Positions 7,448-14,761 of a stretch of 64,000 nt of DNA are shown piece after piece. A program made the position numbers and the translations under genes. The notes beneath the pieces were generated by a model. It did no database searches. It had not been told where the DNA came from and saw nothing but the letters and a program-made list of their open reading frames with translations. Position 1 is the first letter of the stretch. Each line of letters opens with the position of its first letter. This DNA is from an uncultured Bacteroidales bacterium (lineage in GTDB: Bacteria; Bacteroidota; Bacteroidia; Bacteroidales; Paludibacteraceae): the NCBI GenBank assembly GCA_902798385.1, contig CADBWK010000006.1:62001-126000 (forward strand), read 5' to 3'.

Positions 7448-10400
7448 AAAAAGAGTTTTGCTGCGATAGTCATCGGACTTTGTTGTTTCCTTGGAATGAG
7501 AGCCGAGGGAGTGGTGATATTGGCTCATGATGACTTCAAAGACGGTAGTGCCGGGTATGCCAATAGCGGATTCAGTTCCGTTGGCGTTACAAGTGCAGAC
7601 GGTACGGTCAGAACCGGCACATACGCATTGGATGTAAAAACCAAAAAGTCCACCAGTGAAGGCTATGCGAAACGTGGCACCAAATTGGGGTATATCAAAA
7701 ACACGTATGTCCACATCATCTCCTGGGTGAAGGCCGACGCCGCATACCAGATGTACTGGAAAGGAAATAGCAGCGGAACGAAAGTGACATTAGGCGGTGA
7801 TGATGCATGGCATCGCTTAGCATGGGGCACTGATGGTTATCATTCATCCAGTGATGGAGCCAAGGATCATTATTTCTATGCCAAACAGAACAACGAAGCC
7901 GATAAACATATCTATGTAGATGATATCATTATCTACTATTCAACCGAAGCGCATACGGATATAGACAAACCGTCAGCGGCAAAGAATGTCGTACCATGCC
8001 CCACGGCAATCAAATGGACACCGGGTAAGGATACGATTGTGGCAGACGGTCAAACAGGTGTAGCCAAGACCTATATCCTTCGAAGCATAGATGGCACCAG
8101 TACAGGCTTGGTGCTCAATGATCAAGGTAGTTATTCCGAGGGCGACGAAGATGAGTCCGGTAAATTCGTTATCGTTGCCGAACTGGCACCGGACGTAAAG
8201 CGCTACGACGGCACTTTCACCACGGGTGATGTATATGCCATTGTGCATCGGGATACGGTGTTTAACTACTCGGCTCCGACGTATTGCACCATACCCGCCA
8301 TGTGTCTTCCTGAACCGACATTTACATGGACAAGCGAAAACCCGCTGAACGTGGGTGCTATCTATCCCATCTCCGTTACCAGCGACGCCGGAATACCGAC
8401 TTTGACATTGGTAGGTGCTCCGATAGCGGGTATCGAGTTTACTGCCAGCGGCAATAGCGGAACGGTTAAGATCTATCCGTCTTTCACAGGTTCAAGTCTG
8501 AAATTCAAGGCCGTAACAGCTGCCAGCGCTTCGTATCAGGCCGGCGAAGAGATATATGAGGTGCCTGTGCATGCTTGCTTGGTAGAAGGAGCGAATATCG
8601 TAGCCGCCAAATCAGCATATATCAATGCGGGTAGTTCCAAACCAAAGTACTATCAGAATGAAGACGGTGTAGGCCGTTTCTCGAAAGAAAACGGAACTTC
8701 CACCTGCAACGGTTCCGACGGAACATATAACGAATTCGGACAGAATTTCTCGTATTACGTTTCGGCGCAAGAGTTCCTTTGTACGCCATACGTAGACAAC
8801 GTAGTAAAAATACGTATTTATGCTATTGGAAATAAAGATACAGGAACGAAGGTAAATGGTGTATATTGGTCGGATAAGTACATTTCGTCCAAATCAAAGG
8901 CCACTGATATCACAAGCTCTTGTGCAACGGAGTATGGCAATCCGATAGGTCTCCCGAAGAACGAAGAGGGGTATGTAGATATCATCTTCCCGACGGCACT
9001 GAACTCGATGGACTATGTTTATATCACCTTTGACCAGTCCAGTACGAAAGTGTACGCGATAGACTATATCACGACCGGTGGTAGCTTAACGGCATCTATA
9101 GCATGGACAACCGATCCGGGTTCCACCAAAGTAGTGACGGAAGGTGACGAAGGATTTACCTATACGGCAGCGCAGACGGGCGCTATCCAATCGTTAGGCA
9201 CGATAAGTTATATATCTTCGGATCCGGAGGTAGCAAGCGTGAATGCAACCACAGGCGAAGTGACCATCAAGGATAACGGTTCGACCATCATTTCGGCTGT
9301 CCTCTCCGCTTCCGGTTGCTATAAAGAGATGTCGATTTCTTATCACCTGAAAGTACAGGAATGTAAGGATGATCCATGTATCATCAGTTCGCCGAAGGCT
9401 ATGAAGTGTCCGAGCGCGTCAGTTACAATGACCGTAGCGGACTGCGAGGAGAGCGCAACGATCCAATGGTACAAAGATGGAGTCGTTTTGCCGGGCGAGA
9501 CAGGAATGACCTTGACTACCAGTGAGGCCGGTGAGTACAAGGCCGTGGCTACGAAGAATTGTCATCAACATTCGAATGTCATTACGCTTTCGGACTTGAC
9601 GGCTGCGGCTACCATTACAGCGAATTTTGATTACTACTATATCAAGAACAACCTGTCTTCTTTTCACTCGATCAATATACCACTCTTTGATGTGGCGGAT
9701 GCAGACGGTATCTCGGCGAACTTCGACGTGACGAGTATCAATTGTTCACTTGTATTGGAGGATGGAAAGGTGTACTTACGTGGTCAGCCGACGATAACAT
9801 CGAATAGTACCGTCAATCCGTTTACCGTTACGGCAACCAATTCGTGTAACAGCACGAATGCAAACGCATCTATGGAATTGCGTCTGTTGGCTGCAACGGC
9901 AAAGCCGACAGCGGCGTGGGTGGTAACCGGAACGGATGAAGGAGGGTTTGATGCCGTTACCGGTGGTGAAGGAGCAGGTAATGCCCTGTTTGACTATTTG
10001 AATACGCATGGCTACTCGCTTACGGCAGTCAATGATTACGCTACAACGAATGAGAAGTTGATCGAGCAATACTATTCGCAATTCGACATTGTGGTTATGA
10101 CAGACTTCCCAAACTCCAAACATACCCATGACAGCAAGAGTTATACGAATGCGGTGGGTTCGCTGATTGATAAGAAACCGATGCTATCAATGGAGGCTTT
10201 CGTCTCGGCGCAACCGAACTGGCGTATATCGTCTGACCCGTATAATCCCTCGCCCAAGCAGGAGAGGATGAAATTGCTGTGTGCTGCTCACCAGATATTT
10301 GATCCGGCAGTAGAAATCGGAGTCTATACTGAAAGCGGCAATGAGTATGTGAATGTATTGGCATCGCTTAGCGGCAGCCGTACACTGCAAGGCTTTTCAC

Positions 10401-12268
10401 CGGTCAGCATCCCGGATTTCATCTTCATTGCTACCATTCATGACGATACGCATGGCGAGTTGATTACTTGTTGTGAACGTCAGACGGAGATCATGGCGCG
10501 CTTTATGATTCTGGGTATCGAATCGTCCGGTATGAGTTATATGAACGATGGTGCCAAGCAGATGGTAAAGCAGATATTGGACTACCTTTTGATTGCCGAT
10601 CCAACCATGATTGCTGATTGCTCATTAGTCTTCGATAACGGAAATGATGGTGCAGTAATAGGTGGCGGAGATAATAAGTGGAGCAACAAGTATAACTGGG
10701 GACCGAACCACGGCTCGCTGATACCGTCATCATACCATGCGGTGCGTATCGAGCGTCCGTGTCAGGTAGATATACCGGATGCGCACGCTTCGTCTGCCCG
10801 TATTGCCAAAGGTTCCTATTTGGAGAAGACCTATAACGGTTCTATTGAGGTGTTACCGCAAGGAGCGTTGTCGCTCACCGGTTTTATGAAACGTACCTAC
10901 AATAACGACTTCCTTACCCGTCATCCGCTTCAAGAAGGCGATATCACGATCCATGCCGATGCGTCACACAGCGGAGCGTTAATCTGGGGCGATGCGAGCG
11001 GCAATGTGCCGGCTACGGTAGATATGTATTCCAAAGCAACAGGCGCAAGCACCTCTAATCCGGTATGGCAATATATCGGTTCTCCGTTTGCGAGTCGTAT
11101 GACGGCTATCGAGCAGTATTACGAAGCGTGGATGTGCCGTTGGTCATACATCAGCAATCATGAACTGGGCGGTACATGGACTTGGGTGGAGAATGAAGAC
11201 CGTATCGATCCGTTCGTAGGTTATACCATCACGCAGACTGCGGCGAAGACATACACGTGGACAGGCACGTTGAATGCTCCGGAAGAGAAGGTGCTGACGC
11301 TTCGTTATACCGCAGATGCAGAAGGATTTGCGATGTTAGCCAACTCATGGGTGGCACCCATCAATATCGGCGCGATGGAGGCAGGAGATTTCGATGGAGC
11401 AGATCCTACTATCTATATCTTCAATTCCGGAACGTACGGCCAGTATGAGACCGGAGGCACCCCGGCCGGTGATGCCAAAGTCATAGATAAGACTGGAGCA
11501 GGACAATACACTGCTGTACCGGTTAATGCGGCTTCGTATGTAGGTATGTCCACTATTCCGCCGATGCAGGGCTTCTTCGTACAGACAACACGTAATGGAA
11601 ACCTGACGTTGGACTATAAGAAAATAGTGATGGATACCATCAACTTTGAATCCACGACCACGCCGATGCGTAGTCCTCAACGCGTGGCAGAAGAGGAACC
11701 GACAGGCAAGATTATTCCTGAGGTAATGCAACTGAATATTGTTTCCGAAAATTGGGGAGATAAGGCGTTCCTCTTAGCGCATCCCGAGTTCTCGGATGCA
11801 TACGAATTAGGATGGGAAGGACGCAAACAAGAAGGTGACATACGTGCTCCGTACCTCGCAGTCGATGTACCGGCCGGAGCGATGTCTGTGGCGGCGGTGA
11901 GTGATTTCGAAGAGCGCGAACTGATTTTCCGCGCAGGAGAGGACAGCGTATATGCTTTCCATTTCGATTATAGCGGAGAGACCATCTATCTGTACGACCG
12001 GCTCACGGAGCAGGCGACGGAGATAGCGACCGGCAATACCTATGCGTTTGTGGCGAAGAACAAGACGCCGCTGCCGCGATTCCTCATTACGTCGAATCCG
12101 CCGAGTATGCCGATGGGCGTTGAGCAATTGGATAATGGACAATGGACAATAGACAATGCGCGCAAGATGATCATCGACGGGCAGTTGTATATTCTTCGCG
12201 ATAACCGTTTCTATGACGCACGCGGTGTTCGCGTGACGGATCAACGGAGAAAGGAGACGGCACAATGA
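7445..12268 (+). CDS. Giant multidomain secreted protein, paralogue of the truncated first gene
   Basis: 1607 residues, complete. Signal peptide at about 1-21. The first domain (22-170) resembles a carbohydrate-binding jelly roll (ALDVKT, VHIISWVKAD, IYVDDIIIYY). Then come beta-rich modules (170-545), a BIG2-type Ig-like domain (about 549-640), an Ig-like domain with IQWYKDG (645-720), the ThuA/amidotransferase-like alpha/beta domain (about 820-1060), a WSNKYNW strand-rich segment (about 1075-1140) and the long C-terminal region shared with the first giant protein. The tail ARKMIIDGQLYILRDNRFYD aligns with the tail of the paralogue, as expected for a type IX-style sorting end. A heptamer array (12125-12159) encodes the linker just before this tail. 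The stop overlaps the next start by 4 bp, so the two are translationally coupled. Role at the cell surface is inferred; carbohydrate binding is suggested by the N-terminal domain and the GH105 neighbour. Confidence 0.85.
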   Translation: MKKSFAAIVIGLCCFLGMRAEGVVILAHDDFKDGSAGYANSGFSSVGVTSADGTVRTGTYALDVKTKKSTSEGYAKRGTKLGYIKNTYVHIISWVKADAAYQMYWKGNSSGTKVTLGGDDAWHRLAWGTDGYHSSSDGAKDHYFYAKQNNEADKHIYVDDIIIYYSTEAHTDIDKPSAAKNVVPCPTAIKWTPGKDTIVADGQTGVAKTYILRSIDGTSTGLVLNDQGSYSEGDEDESGKFVIVAELAPDVKRYDGTFTTGDVYAIVHRDTVFNYSAPTYCTIPAMCLPEPTFTWTSENPLNVGAIYPISVTSDAGIPTLTLVGAPIAGIEFTASGNSGTVKIYPSFTGSSLKFKAVTAASASYQAGEEIYEVPVHACLVEGANIVAAKSAYINAGSSKPKYYQNEDGVGRFSKENGTSTCNGSDGTYNEFGQNFSYYVSAQEFLCTPYVDNVVKIRIYAIGNKDTGTKVNGVYWSDKYISSKSKATDITSSCATEYGNPIGLPKNEEGYVDIIFPTALNSMDYVYITFDQSSTKVYAIDYITTGGSLTASIAWTTDPGSTKVVTEGDEGFTYTAAQTGAIQSLGTISYISSDPEVASVNATTGEVTIKDNGSTIISAVLSASGCYKEMSISYHLKVQECKDDPCIISSPKAMKCPSASVTMTVADCEESATIQWYKDGVVLPGETGMTLTTSEAGEYKAVATKNCHQHSNVITLSDLTAAATITANFDYYYIKNNLSSFHSINIPLFDVADADGISANFDVTSINCSLVLEDGKVYLRGQPTITSNSTVNPFTVTATNSCNSTNANASMELRLLAATAKPTAAWVVTGTDEGGFDAVTGGEGAGNALFDYLNTHGYSLTAVNDYATTNEKLIEQYYSQFDIVVMTDFPNSKHTHDSKSYTNAVGSLIDKKPMLSMEAFVSAQPNWRISSDPYNPSPKQERMKLLCAAHQIFDPAVEIGVYTESGNEYVNVLASLSGSRTLQGFSPVSIPDFIFIATIHDDTHGELITCCERQTEIMARFMILGIESSGMSYMNDGAKQMVKQILDYLLIADPTMIADCSLVFDNGNDGAVIGGGDNKWSNKYNWGPNHGSLIPSSYHAVRIERPCQVDIPDAHASSARIAKGSYLEKTYNGSIEVLPQGALSLTGFMKRTYNNDFLTRHPLQEGDITIHADASHSGALIWGDASGNVPATVDMYSKATGASTSNPVWQYIGSPFASRMTAIEQYYEAWMCRWSYISNHELGGTWTWVENEDRIDPFVGYTITQTAAKTYTWTGTLNAPEEKVLTLRYTADAEGFAMLANSWVAPINIGAMEAGDFDGADPTIYIFNSGTYGQYETGGTPAGDAKVIDKTGAGQYTAVPVNAASYVGMSTIPPMQGFFVQTTRNGNLTLDYKKIVMDTINFESTTTPMRSPQRVAEEEPTGKIIPEVMQLNIVSENWGDKAFLLAHPEFSDAYELGWEGRKQEGDIRAPYLAVDVPAGAMSVAAVSDFEERELIFRAGEDSVYAFHFDYSGETIYLYDRLTEQATEIATGNTYAFVAKNKTPLPRFLITSNPPSMPMGVEQLDNGQWTIDNARKMIIDGQLYILRDNRFYDARGVRVTDQRRKETAQ
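12125..12159 (+). repeat. Heptamer array (ACAATGG), in coding sequence
   Basis: Five 7-bp units (CAATTGG, ATAATGG, ACAATGG and two variants) encode residues around EQLDNGQWTIDNARK, the linker before the C-terminal tail of the giant protein. The paralogue has unrelated sequence at this position. Confidence 0.9.
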
Positions 12269-12903
12269 GACGATTCCGCGTACAACTGGTGATAGCGTTC
12301 ATCGTCTTCGTGTGCGGTGTTTCGCTGATGGGATTGACATATATCATCTTTAGTAAACCCGACGTGCACATCAATCCGGGTGTCACCGTATCCAATCCCT
12401 CTCCGGTGGCAGCACCTATGCAGCCGATGCGCTCGACGAGTCATTTTGCTCACCCGTCGATGCATCACTCGCCTTATATCCATCCGGCCGTTACGCATCC
12501 TACAACTCCCGCTGCGGCTATGTCGTCTTCGCACGGACTCTATCGGACCAGCAGCGCTACGCCCCATATGGTAGGCGGCGGAGGGAACGGACACGGGATT
12601 GTCACCACTTCGGGTGGTTCATCTTCGCGTGGTATATCCTATAGCAGCGCGGTAACGATGCCGGTGACCAGTTTTGTGGCGGTGGCTTCGAGTCGTCAAG
12701 TGGCAGAGCCGGAGGCACAGGACGCACCGGAGTTGGCATCTGTCTCTTCTCGTAGAGCACCGGGGCCACCGAATGTCACGCCTCCGGATGAGCACCAATT
12801 GGTGGAGCATCCGATAGGCAATCCGGTTTGGCCGTTATTGCTAATGGTAATAGGATACGCCGCCTATGGGAGGCAGAATAAAAAAAGAAGACTCGCTGCG
12901 TAA
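12265..12903 (+). CDS. His-rich low-complexity protein with PIGNPVW-TM-basic tail
   Basis: 212 residues, start overlapping the stop of the giant protein (ATGA). An N-terminal membrane helix or uncleaved signal lies at 8-29. A Pro/Ser/Thr/His-rich region follows, with nine His between residues 60 and 90. The tail has P183-I-G-N-P-V-W, a hydrophobic run (189-201) and a KKRR cluster. The architecture mirrors the 158-residue protein at 4758: both have a [VM]PV-[VT]-[ST]F patch, a disordered middle and the same three-part tail, and each sits directly behind a giant paralogue. This repeated pairing suggests the small protein anchors, sorts or escorts the large one. Function unknown; the His-rich patch could bind metal, but nothing else supports that. 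The stop codon lies in the loop of the terminator hairpin. Confidence 0.8.
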   Translation: MRRFRVQLVIAFIVFVCGVSLMGLTYIIFSKPDVHINPGVTVSNPSPVAAPMQPMRSTSHFAHPSMHHSPYIHPAVTHPTTPAAAMSSSHGLYRTSSATPHMVGGGGNGHGIVTTSGGSSSRGISYSSAVTMPVTSFVAVASSRQVAEPEAQDAPELASVSSRRAPGPPNVTPPDEHQLVEHPIGNPVWPLLLMVIGYAAYGRQNKKRRLAA

Positions 12904-12919
12904 GCGAGTCTTGCTTTTT
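12888..12919. terminator. Bidirectional intrinsic terminator between convergent genes
   Basis: A perfect 10-bp stem (AAGACTCGCT paired with AGCGAGTCTT, 12888-12912) with a 5-nt loop is followed by GC and a T run on the + strand. On the - strand it is followed by a T run from 12886 down to 12880. It separates the convergent surface-protein and polyamine-transporter transcripts. Confidence 0.9.
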
Positions 12920-14761
12920 TTAGAATCGGAAGGTTGCGCCTAACAGGAAGTTGATTCCCTGACTACGATAACCGTAGTAGTACTCGTTCTTGTGATGCAA
13001 CCAGTTATTGAGCTGGAAGAAGAGCGTCAGGTTCGGCTTCGGCTCCGGACGGAGTACTTGGCTTGTTCTCGAATCGCTATGAGCCGCTTTGCCTACCCAC
13101 ATATCATACTGCAGACCGAGGTTGAGATCCAAGACCGGACGAAGGTTATGCTCGGAATAGGTGTTGGTCGTGCCGTTATACAGCAATGCTGTACGTCCTC
13201 CGGAGAAATGGTTATCCGAATAGAGCGACCAGTGTTTGTCAATCCGGCCGTCGATACGAACATCTACTTTCCAGTCCGGACGATCATAAACCGTCATATC
13301 CCCTTTCCAGAAGAAGTAATCTCCGCTGACGTTGATGCGCAGCTTGTCCTGAAGGTGATAGTTGATCTGACCACCGATCTTACCGCGCTGGTAGTTCGTG
13401 TGGAAATAACTGAAATCACCTGCCATCATCTTGACGTTCAACGGCGCAAAAGTGGCACTGTCCGCCGTAGCTACCCATACATCCTGATTCATCATATACG
13501 CATACCCACCGTGGATCTCGATAAGCAGATCCCGGTACGGACGAATATGAAAACCGAGTTCGGCATCTACCGGTGTATATTCCGCCACATGCGGCTCGAT
13601 GATACCTGCATGGATGATTCGATAGCGGTTCTCCTCCATATAACTCTGCAGCGTTCCGAGGCCGTGATAACCTTGGATATCGGCATAGATCGTGAGCCAT
13701 TGTTTGGCAATCTGTGCCTCCAAGTTGATATGCGGCGAAGGAGCAAAACTGAGGTTCTCTACGCCGGAGAGACCGTTCTGACCATGACCGAGGTTGAGGT
13801 CGATGTTCACACCGATATGTACGCGCACGCGCTTGCCTTCGTATGCATAGTACGGCTCCAGACGGAAGTTATGACGTCCGCGATAGAGACTATCCGGAAT
13901 TACATCCGCCAGCGAACCGAGTTGCAGGAAGTTATTCTGCATATAGAAATTCGCGCCTACATGGTGCTCGTTTGCATGCCAATCGAAGCCCGCTTTGGTA
14001 CGAATCTGATGTTCACTCACCGCACCGGGTTTGGAGAACAAGGCATAACCCGTCTGAACCAGGTACTGCACGTCATTCTTGGCATTCGCCTTCACGCCGA
14101 TAAACGCTTCAGCCGTCCAGAGGGACGTCTTGTCACGATCTGTCACATCCGCACGATTAGCGTACGCTACTTTATTCTTCTCCCATCCGCCGAAATCATG
14201 ATTGGTGGTGGCGAAATAGTTATAGTCGTACCAATGACCGTACTTGTGATAGTAGATATTCCCGCCGTTGAAACCGAAATAGAGGTCGCACGAACTGAAG
14301 GTATGCGTGAAATCCAGACCCAATTTGGTCTTGCTCAGTGTCGCAAGTCCCCATTCTGCCTTGTGATGCGCATATACATCGAGGATAGATTTCTTACCGT
14401 CGTCCAGATGATACCCGAAATCGAACAAGGTATTCGGATGACCGATCGCGCCGCGGACATAACCGTTAAAGCGACGTCCCGGTTCAAATCGGGTAGGCTG
14501 CGAGAGCAACGGATGGAAAGTCGTACCCGGTGTCACATCCGCTGTGTACTCGGAGTACTCCACCGGCGTAGGTTCGATCGTTGTCTCCACCACCGCCGGC
14601 TTGGTCGATACCTTACCCGCTGCTTGTATCACCGGTTGGAAATCACGCTCTACCGTCACCGAACGATTCAGCGCGCTGTCGCTCTGAGCCGAAAGGGAGG
14701 CGCAGACAAGTAGCGCTATCCCGCTAATCGCTAATCGAAAATCGTTAATCGTTATCCTCAT
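12920..14761 (-). CDS. Outer-membrane beta-barrel protein
   Basis: 613 residues with an N-terminal signal peptide (about 1-25, ending LSAQ). The body is rich in alternating aromatic/polar strands typical of outer-membrane barrels and ends in a terminal Phe (LLGATFRF), the usual BAM recognition signature. No TonB plug domain is visible, so it is not a complete TonB-dependent receptor; it could be a distant TonB-like barrel or a porin-type protein. It is the last gene of the transcript that begins with potA, and its start lies inside the 3' end of the TPR gene (17-bp overlap). The first codons, including part of the signal peptide, are encoded by a heptamer array (14723-14757). Cargo or partner unknown; acting with the TPR protein is inferred from coupling. 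Confidence 0.75.
   Translation of the reverse strand: MRITINDFRLAISGIALLVCASLSAQSDSALNRSVTVERDFQPVIQAAGKVSTKPAVVETTIEPTPVEYSEYTADVTPGTTFHPLLSQPTRFEPGRRFNGYVRGAIGHPNTLFDFGYHLDDGKKSILDVYAHHKAEWGLATLSKTKLGLDFTHTFSSCDLYFGFNGGNIYYHKYGHWYDYNYFATTNHDFGGWEKNKVAYANRADVTDRDKTSLWTAEAFIGVKANAKNDVQYLVQTGYALFSKPGAVSEHQIRTKAGFDWHANEHHVGANFYMQNNFLQLGSLADVIPDSLYRGRHNFRLEPYYAYEGKRVRVHIGVNIDLNLGHGQNGLSGVENLSFAPSPHINLEAQIAKQWLTIYADIQGYHGLGTLQSYMEENRYRIIHAGIIEPHVAEYTPVDAELGFHIRPYRDLLIEIHGGYAYMMNQDVWVATADSATFAPLNVKMMAGDFSYFHTNYQRGKIGGQINYHLQDKLRINVSGDYFFWKGDMTVYDRPDWKVDVRIDGRIDKHWSLYSDNHFSGGRTALLYNGTTNTYSEHNLRPVLDLNLGLQYDMWVGKAAHSDSRTSQVLRPEPKPNLTLFFQLNNWLHHKNEYYYGYRSQGINFLLGATFRF
14723..14757 (-). repeat. Heptamer array (GATTAGC) at a gene start
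   Basis: Five 7-bp units; on the - strand GATTAGC twice, GATTTTC, GATTAAC and a terminal variant. It encodes the start of the barrel protein's signal peptide (residues about 2-13) and the last codons of the upstream TPR gene. Confidence 0.9.

Noticed and set aside
12992-14713. A 573-codon open frame antisense to the outer-membrane barrel gene
   Set aside because: It is Arg/Ile/Val/His-rich with no recognisable family, and the opposite strand encodes a signal peptide and a C-terminal Phe barrel. It is a by-product of codon composition.
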